Source: Clostridiales bacterium (GTDB taxonomy: Bacteria; Bacillota; Clostridia; Christensenellales; UMGS416). From it: a stretch of DNA of 10,026 bases. Made by a program: the position numbers and the translations under genes. Numbering within the stretch: the first letter of the stretch is position 1; every line of letters starts with the position of its first letter. The notes under the pieces were generated by a model that was not told the origin of the DNA, did no database searches, and saw only the letters and a program-made list of their open reading frames with translations. Shown here one piece after another: positions 1-6,665 of the stretch. The stretch spans positions 1 through 10,026 of the forward strand of contig JAAYXU010000135.1 of NCBI GenBank assembly GCA_012515725.1, given 5' to 3'.

Positions 1-672
1 CGCGAGCGCCTCGTCCCGGGCGTCGATCGCATCGTCTGACCTGGCAAGCTCCAGAGCCCGGCCCACGCGCCCGTCCGCCAGGCGCGACAGCACGTCGGCG
101 CGCGCTGCGTCGAGCCCGAGACGGTCCGACAGCAGCCGGGCGATCGCTCGCCGCTCCACCCGTGGCATATGCACCGTCTGACACCGGGAGCGCACGGTGT
201 CGAGTAGGGACGCGTCTGTCTCGCAGAGCAGCAGCAGCACCGCATAGTCGGGCGGTTCTTCGAGCGTCTTGAGGAGCTTGTTTTGCGCCTCGGGCCTCAT
301 GACATGCGCACCGTGTAAGACGATCACCTTTCGACCACCCTCATAGGGGCGCACGATGAGCTGGGCCTGCATCGCCTTGGCGTCATCCACGCGGATATAT
401 TTCCCATCGCCCCGTATCTCGATGAAATCAGGATGGCTCCCGTGCGCCACCCGTCGGCAGGGTCCGCACATACCGCAGGGTCTATCGCCCTTCCCGACGC
501 ACAAAAGAGCCCGGGCGTAGATCCTGGCCAGACTGCCTTTGCCCGAGCCCCTGGGTCCCAGAAATATCTGCGCGTGGGCGACCCGGTCAGCCCGAATCCC
601 CCGCCTTAGGCGATCAGCGACGATATTAAATCCAATCAGGCTGTCAAATCCATGGTCAAGGCTTTCGTTCAT
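1..672 (-). CDS. holB: DNA polymerase III subunit delta prime (HolB), 3'-truncated by window edge
   Basis: This is the clamp-loader subunit delta prime, an AAA+ protein that helps load the beta sliding clamp at the replication fork in the cytoplasm. The 224 visible codons open at ATG 672, five bases after the darA stop; the C-terminus lies beyond the left edge. Translating by hand shows an N-terminal AAA+ domain with VAHAQIFLGP leading into a P-loop-like GPRGSGKG (residues 39-46), four zinc-type cysteines (C58, C66, C69, C72), the delta-prime signature QNKLLKTLEEPP (about 130-141) and the SRC motif (162-164). The P-loop has Gly where Thr or Ser is usual after the Lys. Delta prime is not generally an active ATPase, so this fits the family. 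The SD is weak (TAGG before TTTTATG), suggesting coupling to darA. In Bacillus, yaaR lies between yaaQ and holB; it is absent here. The identification is firm, resting on motifs and context. Confidence 0.93.
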   Translation of the reverse strand, partial: MNESLDHGFDSLIGFNIVADRLRRGIRADRVAHAQIFLGPRGSGKGSLARIYARALLCVGKGDRPCGMCGPCRRVAHGSHPDFIEIRGDGKYIRVDDAKAMQAQLIVRPYEGGRKVIVLHGAHVMRPEAQNKLLKTLEEPPDYAVLLLLCETDASLLDTVRSRCQTVHMPRVERRAIARLLSDRLGLDAARADVLSRLADGRVGRALELARSDDAIDARDEALA

Positions 673-677
673 AAAAC

Positions 678-1007
678 CTACATCTTCTCAAATTGCTCCA
701 CATCCAGTACGAATACCGTAGCGCCGCCCACCACCACTTCGATCGGATAGGGCACGTATACGCCGGTTCCTCCGGTCATGGGGGACGGTGAGGTGGCTAT
801 CTGCTTGCGGCTCTTGCATATTCTCTCAATGATGTCCATGGCTCCCTTGAGCTTGTGGTCGGATACGCCCACCAGCAGAGTGGTATTGCCAGCTCGCAGG
901 AATCCGCCGGTCGTGGCCAGTTTGGTCACGCCATATCCCTCCTGCATGAGACTGCTGATCAAGCGGCCCGCGCTCTCGTCCTGTACGATGGCGATGATCA
1001 GTTTCAT
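678..1007 (-). CDS. darA: Cyclic-di-AMP-binding PII-like protein DarA (YaaQ family)
   Basis: This 109-residue cytoplasmic protein belongs to the DarA/PstA/YaaQ family, trimeric PII-like proteins that bind cyclic di-AMP; their downstream targets remain poorly defined. The match is clear along its length: it opens MKLIIAIVQDESAGRL, has the nucleotide-site segment VTKLATTGGFLRAGNTT (around 28-44), then SPMTGG and VYVPYPIEV, and closes with GGATVFVLDVEQF. The length equals the usual 109 residues. I chose ATG 1007 rather than the in-frame ATG 1025 because GGGGGC sits six bases before 1007, nothing SD-like precedes 1025, and family members begin at MKL. It lies between tmk and holB as in Bacillus. 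A promoter overlapping the end of tmk (1052-1080) gives it a leader of about 38 bases. Confidence 0.95.
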   Translation of the reverse strand: MKLIIAIVQDESAGRLISSLMQEGYGVTKLATTGGFLRAGNTTLLVGVSDHKLKGAMDIIERICKSRKQIATSPSPMTGGTGVYVPYPIEVVVGGATVFVLDVEQFEKM

Positions 1008-1038
1008 GGATATGCCCCCATTCATTCAGAATATTAAC

Positions 1039-1070
1039 AGCCGTTTTGTTTATTATAACCTATACCGGCT
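1039..1070. repeat. Imperfect inverted repeat around the darA -10 box
   Basis: AGCCG at 1039-1043 and CGGCT at 1066-1070 form five-base arms 22 bases apart, centred on the -10 box at 1052-1057. The flanks are partly similar too (TTAAC next to one arm, TTATT next to the other). An operator over the darA promoter would look like this, but arms this short can arise by chance. Confidence 0.25.
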
Positions 1071-1080
1071 TATTACGCAA
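1052..1080 (-). promoter_or_regulatory. Predicted sigma-A-type promoter for darA-holB
   Basis: Read on the minus strand, TTGCGT (1080-1075) and a perfect TATAAT (1057-1052) are separated by 17 bases. The -35 matches the consensus TTG core only. The element overlaps the last codons of tmk (stop at 1060-1062), and initiation is expected near 1045, about 38 bases before the darA ATG. It would let darA and holB be expressed independently of the upstream greA-lysS-tmk operon. The prediction rests on sequence alone. Confidence 0.6.
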
Positions 1081-1716
1081 TTCCAATCTCCCGCCGAGCG
1101 CCAGATCCGTCCTCTCGCGGATAATCGCCGCGATATCGTCGATATCGCGGTCCGCGTCAAGGAGCAGCATCCGCTCCGGATACTCCCGGCACAGCGCGCG
1201 GTAGCCCTCGTATACCCGCGTGAAAAAATCCCGGTTCTCGCTTTCCAGTCGGTCGGGGCCTCCTTCTTTTTGGGCCAGCCGCCTGAGCGATGTGTCGGGC
1301 TTTGCGAGCACGCACAGCGTGAGGTCGGGCATCACGCCGCACAGCGCGGGCGCGTTTAGCTCCCATATGAGCTTTTCTCCCAGCTTCCTGCCAAAGCCCT
1401 GGTATGCAAGAGAGGAATCGATGAACCGATCGCAGACCACGACTCGGCCGTCAAGGAGCGCGGGTGCAATGATCTCCCGCACGTGCTGGGCCCGGCTTGC
1501 GGCATAGAGCAGCGCTTCAGCTACGGGATCCATCTCACAGTGATCCGGATCGAGCAGCAGTGCGCGGATCTTTTCGCCGATCGCCGTACCGCCCGGCTCG
1601 CGCGTTACCGTCAGCGGCAATCCCCTCTTGCTGATATGCGCGGTCAGCCGCTCTATCTGCGTGGTCTTCCCCGCCCCGTCGGGTCCCTCGAACGTAATAA
1701 ACAGCCCTTTACTCAT
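1060..1716 (-). CDS. tmk: Thymidylate kinase (dTMP kinase)
   Basis: This cytoplasmic enzyme phosphorylates dTMP to dTDP using ATP, an obligatory step in dTTP synthesis. The 218 residues match the normal bacterial length (about 205-215). Visible motifs are the P-loop FEGPDGAGKTT (9-19), TREPGG (38-43), the DR motif in VVCDRFIDSSLAYQG (D96, R97) and a lid region around 149-161 (KEGGPDRLESEN). The first-loop position after Pro carries Asp, as is common in TMPK. ATG 1716 overlaps the stop of the upstream HAD gene in an ATGA junction, so translation is probably coupled. Its position directly before darA and holB is the arrangement seen in many Bacillota. Its last codons contain a promoter for darA. 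Confidence 0.96.
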   Translation of the reverse strand: MSKGLFITFEGPDGAGKTTQIERLTAHISKRGLPLTVTREPGGTAIGEKIRALLLDPDHCEMDPVAEALLYAASRAQHVREIIAPALLDGRVVVCDRFIDSSLAYQGFGRKLGEKLIWELNAPALCGVMPDLTLCVLAKPDTSLRRLAQKEGGPDRLESENRDFFTRVYEGYRALCREYPERMLLLDADRDIDDIAAIIRERTDLALGGRLELRNKPV

Positions 1717-2384
1717 AATCCCGCCTCCAGCAGCCCGACCAGCTCTTCAGGGGTCTGGGCTATTGCCGCCGCGCCGCTGTCTATAAGCTCCCGCCGGCTT
1801 CCGTATCCCCAGGCCACGCCGATCGGATGTGCGCCCGTGAGCAAAGCGCCTGTCATATCGTGCATATGGTCGCCAACCATGACGAGCCCGCGCGTATCGC
1901 CCGCAAGATACGTCGCTACCAGATGGCGGATTACATCCTCCTTGCACGTTCGGGTTTCATCCAGGAGCGATCCCACGATGGCCTCAAAATACCGCGTGAT
2001 GCCAAAATGCGCAGCGATCTTCACGGCCATGGGCTCTGGCTTGGCCGTCGCGATAAATAGTCTCATTCCGCTTTTCGAAAGAGTTTCAAGCATTTCAAGT
2101 ACCCCCGGATACAGCCTGTTCTCGTACATTCCATGGGGAATATAACGTTCCCTGTACCACGCGAGAACCTGATCCAGCATGTCCTCATCGACGCCGTAGA
2201 ATTCTCTGAAGGAATCCTTAAGCGGCGGCCCGATGAAGCGTTTGAGACGCGCGGGATCGTCCTCCATGATGCCCAGTTTTGCGAGGGCATACCGTATCGA
2301 GCGGACGATGCCCTCGGCTGAGTCGGTCAGCGTGCCATCCAGATCAAACATGACCGCGGAAAACGCGCGGGGCGAATTTTTCAT
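1713..2384 (-). CDS. HAD-superfamily phosphatase (phosphoglycolate phosphatase-like, subfamily IA)
   Basis: This 223-residue soluble protein has all four HAD motifs: FDLDGTLTDS (nucleophile D14, acid/base D16), Thr in IATAK (T113), Lys in TCKEDVI (K148) and VGDHMHD (D172, D176). A helical cap domain lies between the first two motifs (about 20-95), which puts it in the PGP-like subfamily IA. The C-terminal part (IGVAWGYGSRREL) resembles Gph, PpaX and clostridial 5'-nucleotidase-like members, so hydrolysis of a small phosphomonoester is likely. The substrate cannot be told from sequence. Its ATG overlaps the decarboxylase stop (ATGA), and its own stop overlaps the tmk start the same way, so it is tightly embedded in the operon. 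A role in nucleotide-phosphate clean-up beside tmk is only a guess. Confidence 0.88.
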   Translation of the reverse strand: MKNSPRAFSAVMFDLDGTLTDSAEGIVRSIRYALAKLGIMEDDPARLKRFIGPPLKDSFREFYGVDEDMLDQVLAWYRERYIPHGMYENRLYPGVLEMLETLSKSGMRLFIATAKPEPMAVKIAAHFGITRYFEAIVGSLLDETRTCKEDVIRHLVATYLAGDTRGLVMVGDHMHDMTGALLTGAHPIGVAWGYGSRRELIDSGAAAIAQTPEELVGLLEAGL

Positions 2385-3727
2385 TGCAGCACCTCAACCG
2401 TATCATTATCTACCCCAAAGAGCTGCCCGCCCAGCTCACGTATCCGGGTAATCCAGTCCGCAGCGTCGCGGGTGATGCGTTCGCCCGGCAGCCAGCAGGG
2501 TATGCCCGGAGGATACGCGCCGGCCGAAGCGGCGGCGACGCGGCCTATCGCGCCCGGTAGGGAAAGCCTTCGTGACGGCCGTCCGAACGCCTCATAGGCC
2601 GAGCATACCGCTTCGGGGAACGCGGGAGGCGAGATGTCGGCCGCGTATTCCGCGCCAGTGCGCATCCGGGAAAGCCGCGTGAGCGCGTCCCACAACCTGT
2701 CGCGGTCGCGTTGCGTGTCGGCGGGCGTCATGATAAACACCAGCCGGTAGAAATCAGCCATCTCGACCTGTACGCCGCGCTCGCGCAGGATACCCGCCGC
2801 CTCAAATCCCGAGCGACCTGTGCCGCGCACATCGATGACGAGCCGCGTGGGATCCTTATCGGTGTAGCCCAGGGAACGAGCCCAGTCTGCGCCGCAGGCG
2901 AGAAGCCCCGGCAGCGCGGAGACCGCGCGCTCCAGCTCCAGACACTGTGAGACCAGCGCATCCCACGCGGGCCTCGCCTCCTCGGCCTCAGCGCGGGCGC
3001 GATCCAGCCCGGCCAGCAGCAGCCACGAGGGGCTTGAGGATCCGATCGCCGCCAGTATCCGGTCCACGCGCCTCCCGTCAGCCGACGCCGACCGGTGCAG
3101 CCACGCCGTCTGGGTGGGCGCTGAAAGGGTCTTGTGGGCGCTTTCTACCCACAGGCTTGCCCAGCGCGCGGGCGAAGAAGGGAGCTTACCAGAGAATGCG
3201 AAATGCGCGCCGTGGGCGGCGTCAACGAGAAGCGGGCCGACTGACAGCGGCTCCAGAGCACATACGCATCCATAGTAGTTGGGCGAAGTCACCAGCGTCC
3301 ACTGTCCTGGCTCCGCGAGGGCAGTAAGCGCGGGCGTCTCGCAGCGAACCATGTTCTCGCGCGCGTCCCAGACGGGCGACGCTAGCAGCTGTTCCCGGCC
3401 CATGAGCCAGCCCGCTGCGTATACCGACCGGTGCGCGCACCGCGATACGGCCACCGGTCCCTGGGCGTAGGCTATCATCGCGTGGATACCGGCCGTCGCG
3501 CCGCCCACCAGCAGCCACGTCTCGTTGGCTCCGCAGGCGGCCGCGGCCAGAGCGCGCGCCCGCTGCACGGCGGGACCTCCCTCGTACAGGGAATCGGTGT
3601 CATGAAGCTCGGTCACGTCCAGCGTCATTGGCAGTGGTTCCGCCCGGCCCTTGTGGCCCGGCATATGAAAACGCGCCGGGTCCCCCTGGCTGTAGCGGCG
3701 CAGCATTGTCAGAATCGGCGTTTCCAT
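2381..3727 (-). CDS. Orn/Lys/Arg decarboxylase-family PLP enzyme (YaaO/SpeA-like, short form)
   Basis: This 448-residue protein belongs to the fold-type I PLP decarboxylases of the Orn/Lys/Arg family. Members remove the carboxyl group of basic amino acids, feeding polyamine or cadaverine synthesis. Visible landmarks are FHMPGHKG (20-27), the segment DVTELHDTDSLYEG (37-50), GATAGIHA (76-83), LVDAAHGAHF (167-176) with D169 expected to contact the PLP ring nitrogen, and ESAHKTL (195-201), where K199 should form the Schiff base. Most relatives read DEAHGAH; here Glu is Ala. It is slightly shorter than Bacillus YaaO (about 480). The gene sits upstream of tmk, as yaaO does in Bacillus, with the HAD gene inserted between. 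ATG 3727 is preceded by GGGGA at about nine bases. I cannot tell whether the substrate is Lys, Arg or Orn, or something else. Confidence 0.87.
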   Translation of the reverse strand: METPILTMLRRYSQGDPARFHMPGHKGRAEPLPMTLDVTELHDTDSLYEGGPAVQRARALAAAACGANETWLLVGGATAGIHAMIAYAQGPVAVSRCAHRSVYAAGWLMGREQLLASPVWDARENMVRCETPALTALAEPGQWTLVTSPNYYGCVCALEPLSVGPLLVDAAHGAHFAFSGKLPSSPARWASLWVESAHKTLSAPTQTAWLHRSASADGRRVDRILAAIGSSSPSWLLLAGLDRARAEAEEARPAWDALVSQCLELERAVSALPGLLACGADWARSLGYTDKDPTRLVIDVRGTGRSGFEAAGILRERGVQVEMADFYRLVFIMTPADTQRDRDRLWDALTRLSRMRTGAEYAADISPPAFPEAVCSAYEAFGRPSRRLSLPGAIGRVAAASAGAYPPGIPCWLPGERITRDAADWITRIRELGGQLFGVDNDTVEVLQ

Positions 3728-3760
3728 CGTCAGGATCCCCGGCGAAACGAGCTTATCGTC

Positions 3761-4444
3761 CTACCCGAGCGTAGCCTCCTGTTTGTTTTCCAGTATCCAG
3801 TCAATCACCGAGAGCGCGTTGCGCTGGTTTATCGAGTAGGTAGTTACCGACGCTATCATTCCCTCGGGGACGACGTATATGTCGAGCAGTCCCTCCGCGC
3901 TGTCCAGCGGTACTCCGCATATGCCGTCGCTGAGCGACGCAGCGCCCTCTTCATCATACACCTCATACTCTACGCGCAGCGTCTCCATATCGAAGTCCTC
4001 CGGTATGGGTACGGTTTCGATGAACGGCGGTTCCCCTTCCTCAAGCGGTTTGTCCAGCGCGAGGAACGCGCCGCTCTGCGCAAGGCTCGTATATATACCC
4101 ATGGGCATGACAAATATGTCACCTTGCTGCGCCGCCATCCAGGCGCCCAGGATCTCCATCGTCTGGCCTCCGCTCATATCGGCGATCGAGTATGTCAGGA
4201 AATTGATCTCCTGCTGGTCGGGGGGCAGGGACTCCAGTATCTGCCGCTCCCATCCCTCCAGATCGCCGCTGGCGTAGCTCAGAATGTATATATCCACCTT
4301 GTACTCCCGGGGTGTCTCTGGCGCTGTAGCGGAGAAGGTGAAGCCCCATACCGCCATCATGAGTCCGATGACCAGTATATAGCTCCATTTCGAGTAATGG
4401 AAATGGTTCCTCAGCCGATCCCGTGTGATCCGCATATCCATCAT
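3761..4444 (-). CDS. Membrane-anchored protein of unknown function, possibly solute-binding-like
   Basis: I do not recognise a named family for this 227-residue protein. A short basic N-terminus (about 1-19) is followed by one hydrophobic segment (about 20-40, YILVIGLMMAVWGFTFSATA), then an acidic, soluble-looking remainder, so it is probably a membrane-anchored protein with an outside domain. There is no lipobox cysteine. The outer part alternates beta-like stretches (KVDIYILSYA, GDIFVMPMGIY) with helices and contains SGAFLALDKPL, which recalls the N-terminal lobe of extracellular solute-binding proteins, but it is much shorter than a full binding protein. No transporter genes are nearby. 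Its ATG overlaps the lysS stop (ATGA) and the decarboxylase starts 33 bases later, so it is co-expressed with housekeeping genes. Confidence 0.8.
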   Translation of the reverse strand: MMDMRITRDRLRNHFHYSKWSYILVIGLMMAVWGFTFSATAPETPREYKVDIYILSYASGDLEGWERQILESLPPDQQEINFLTYSIADMSGGQTMEILGAWMAAQQGDIFVMPMGIYTSLAQSGAFLALDKPLEEGEPPFIETVPIPEDFDMETLRVEYEVYDEEGAASLSDGICGVPLDSAEGLLDIYVVPEGMIASVTTYSINQRNALSVIDWILENKQEATLG

Positions 4445-5946
4445 TCGTTACGCCTCCCGTCCTTCATTTCGGGTCGCATCGTGGGAAAGAGCAGCACGTC
4501 GCGTATCGAAGGAGCGTCGGTCAGCAGCATGACAAGCCTGTCTAGCCCGATTCCCATCCCGCCGGTGGGCGGCATGCCGTACTCCATGGCTGTGATGAAA
4601 TCCTCGTCGATATCGTACTCTGTGTCTCCGTGCTTGTCGCGGGCCTGCTGAATGAAGCGCTCCCTCTGGTCGACAGGATCGTTGAGCTCGGTAAAGGCGT
4701 TGCCCAGCTCGCGCCCGGTAACGAATAGTTCAAATCGCTCGGTAAGCCGCGGGTCGCCCGGGCATCGCTTGGCCAGCGGGGACACCTCGACCGGGTAATC
4801 CAGTATAAACGTGGGCTGGATAAGGTGTTGCTCCACCTTTTCCTCGAAAAATTCGTTGAGCACGCTTCCCCACGCGGCCTCGGGCGGCACCGCGACGCCA
4901 TGGTCCCGGGCAACCTGCCGCGCCTCCTCGTCGGTGGACAGCGCGCCAAAATCCACGCCCGTATGCGTCCGCACCGCCTCGATCATAGTCATTCGCTTCC
5001 ACGGAGGGGTTAGGTCTATCAATTCCCCGCCGTATGTGACGGTAAGGCCGCCCGTAGCTTCCTTCGCGACGGCCGTCACGAGTCCCTCAGCAAGCGCCAT
5101 CATACCCTGATAGTCGGTATAGGCCTCGTACATTTCGATGGACGTGAACTCAGGATTGTGACGGGGCGACATTCCTTCGTTGCGGAATATGCGCCCGATT
5201 TCGTATACCCGCTCCAGCCCGCCTATGATGAGCCGCTTTAGGTGCAGCTCGGTCTCAACCCGCAGATACATGTCGATATCGAGCGTGTTGTGGTGGGTTT
5301 TGAAAGGCCGGGCAGCCGCGTTGGTCGCATAGTTATGCAGCACCGGCGTCTCCACCTCCAGATAACCCCGCTCGTCCATATATCTGCGTATGGCCGAAAG
5401 GATGCGTGAGCGGGTCACAAAAACGCCGCGCACCTCGGGGTTCATGATAAGATCGAGATAGCGCTGCCGATAGCGCAGATCAGGGTCCCGGAGCCCATGG
5501 AACTTCTCGGGAAGCGGGAGCAGCGACTTGGAAAGAAGCGTGATTTCCTGCGCCTGTACCGATATTTCGCCGCGCTGCGTGCGAAAGACGGCGCCGGCTA
5601 CGCCGATAATGTCGCCGATATCCAGGTGCTTGAACGCGTCGTAGGCCTGCTCCCCTATTATGTCGCGCTTCACGTATATCTGGATAAGGCCGTCCCTGTC
5701 CAGCAAATGCGCAAAGCTGGCCTTGCCCATGATGCGCCTGGACATGATCCGTCCGGCGATCGACGTGGCCGTGCCGTCAAGGATCGGGAACCCGGCCAGT
5801 ATCCCGGCCGACGTGTGGGTGACCGGGTACGTCACCCGCACAAAAGGATCCTCGCCAGCCTGCCTGAGGGCGGCCAGTTTTTCGCGCCGTACGCGTATTA
5901 TTTCGTTTTCATCCTGTCTGACGTCGGGTCCCTCAGGGGAAGTCAT
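4441..5946 (-). CDS. lysS: Lysyl-tRNA synthetase, class II
   Basis: This enzyme charges tRNA-Lys with lysine in the cytoplasm. The 501 residues fit the bacterial class II enzyme: an N-terminal anticodon-binding OB fold (about 55-135, SIAGRIMSRRIMGKASFAHL), motif 1 around 193-203 (GYLEVETPVL), motif 2 around 247-268 (YEIGRIFRNEGMSPRHNPEF) and motif 3 around 462-472 (GGMGIGLDRLVML). RELGNAFTELND (412-423) keeps the Asn, Phe and Glu of the lysine pocket. The catalytic core is unusual in two places: the normally conserved GGA before ARPF reads TNA (208-210), and the usual RIAPEL or RIAIEL reads RVETEL (229-234). I chose ATG 5946, with AGGAG 11 bases upstream, over GTG 5958, which would sit directly on that SD. 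The gene follows greA by 25 bases, a pairing common in Clostridia. Confidence 0.95.
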   Translation of the reverse strand: MTSPEGPDVRQDENEIIRVRREKLAALRQAGEDPFVRVTYPVTHTSAGILAGFPILDGTATSIAGRIMSRRIMGKASFAHLLDRDGLIQIYVKRDIIGEQAYDAFKHLDIGDIIGVAGAVFRTQRGEISVQAQEITLLSKSLLPLPEKFHGLRDPDLRYRQRYLDLIMNPEVRGVFVTRSRILSAIRRYMDERGYLEVETPVLHNYATNAAARPFKTHHNTLDIDMYLRVETELHLKRLIIGGLERVYEIGRIFRNEGMSPRHNPEFTSIEMYEAYTDYQGMMALAEGLVTAVAKEATGGLTVTYGGELIDLTPPWKRMTMIEAVRTHTGVDFGALSTDEEARQVARDHGVAVPPEAAWGSVLNEFFEEKVEQHLIQPTFILDYPVEVSPLAKRCPGDPRLTERFELFVTGRELGNAFTELNDPVDQRERFIQQARDKHGDTEYDIDEDFITAMEYGMPPTGGMGIGLDRLVMLLTDAPSIRDVLLFPTMRPEMKDGRRNE

Positions 5947-5971
5947 CTTTAGTATCACTCCTGCAGCCTTG

Positions 5972-6451
5972 CTATTTTCCGCGGCCTATGCCAACGATCT
6001 TGAGCATCTTTGCTCCCCGCGGGGCCGACACCTCGACGGTATCGCCAATCTTGCGGCCCATGACGGCCTGACCGACCGGCGATTCGTTGGATATGCGGCC
6101 TTTGAAGGGATCCGCTTCATCGGACCCAATGATCGTGTATTCGGTAACCTTGCCGCTGCTCACGTCCTGAACCTGCACCACCGCGCCCAGCACCACCGTG
6201 TCACCGGAAATATCGTTCTCGTCAATGAGCTCGGCGTTGCGGAGGGTCTTCTCGATCGTGATGATCTCCCCTTCCAGAAACGCCTGCTCGTTTTTCGCGT
6301 CGTCGTACTCGGAATTCTCCGACAGATCCCCCAGGGCGATGGCTGCCTTGATGCGGTCGGCAATTTCCTTGCGGCGCACATTCTTCAGATGCTCGAGTTT
6401 AGCTTCAAGCTTGCGCGTACCTTCCTGCGTCAAATAAATTTTTTTGGACAT
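5972..6451 (-). CDS. greA: Transcription elongation factor GreA
   Basis: GreA enters the secondary channel of RNA polymerase and stimulates cleavage of backtracked transcripts. The 159 residues match the normal length (about 158). The N-terminal coiled-coil hairpin (about 1-75) carries the acidic tip GDLSENSEYDDAKNEQ, with D42 and E45 corresponding to the Mg-holding D41 and E44 of the E. coli protein. The C-terminal FKBP-like domain shows the expected NESPVGQAVMGRKIGDTVEV (122-141). ATG 6451 is preceded by GAAGGGAG about ten bases upstream. It is the first gene after a consensus promoter and a leader of about 147 bases, and lysS follows 25 bases after its stop. Confidence 0.97.
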   Translation of the reverse strand: MSKKIYLTQEGTRKLEAKLEHLKNVRRKEIADRIKAAIALGDLSENSEYDDAKNEQAFLEGEIITIEKTLRNAELIDENDISGDTVVLGAVVQVQDVSSGKVTEYTIIGSDEADPFKGRISNESPVGQAVMGRKIGDTVEVSAPRGAKMLKIVGIGRGK

Positions 6452-6598
6452 GCAGTCTGTTCTCCCTTCCGGTTTGTATGTTATAGACAGATGCTAGTAA
6501 TATATGACGGAACCAGACGGTTATGTCCCTATTACAAAGCAACGCGCCCGCGAATCGGGCGAAAAATGCGGCTCTTGGTCAGATCATCTCAAAATTAT
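6452..6598 (-). promoter_or_regulatory. Long 5' leader of the greA operon with several short inverted repeats
   Basis: The predicted transcript start near 6598 gives a leader of about 147 bases with no ORF. Read on the minus strand it contains a perfect six-base stem, CGCCCG-ATTCG-CGGGCG (6561-6545). It also contains GTCTGGTTC (6518-6510), which can pair with GAACAGAC (6462-6455) just before the start codon, enclosing the SD. A competing pairing uses CGGAA at 6473-6469 side sequences: TTCCG (6512-6508) with CGGAA (6471-6467). No T-box motif or intrinsic terminator is visible. Whether these pairings regulate translation is inference. Confidence 0.4.
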
Positions 6599-6604
6599 TC
6601 TAGC

Positions 6605-6633
6605 ATTATATAGTCATGGGATACGCTTGTCAA
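6605..6633 (-). promoter_or_regulatory. Perfect consensus sigma-A promoter for the greA-lysS operon
   Basis: Read on the minus strand, TTGACA (6633-6628) and TATAAT (6610-6605) both match the consensus exactly, with an ideal 17-base spacer. The -35 begins about 32 bases after the hydrolase stop, and the expected start is near 6598. The AT-rich tract around it contrasts with the GC-rich genes. A strong constitutive promoter suits a housekeeping operon. Confidence 0.9.
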
Positions 6634-6665
6634 GCAATACCGCACGATTCATGCGCTCCGCGGAC

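Noticed and set aside
3431..4651. 406-codon open frame on the plus strand
   Set aside because: It is antisense to the decarboxylase, the unknown membrane protein and the end of lysS. No motifs or SD support it.
5947..5958. GTG 5958 as the lysS start
   Set aside because: It directly abuts the AGGAG that serves as SD for ATG 5946, leaving no usable spacing.
6545..6561. CGCCCG-CGAAT-CGGGCG hairpin as a terminator
   Set aside because: There is no T-run after it on either strand; on the plus strand it is followed by A residues. It lies inside the greA leader.
6452..6598. T-box riboswitch ahead of greA-lysS
   Set aside because: No T-box consensus (TGGNACCGCG) is present in the leader.
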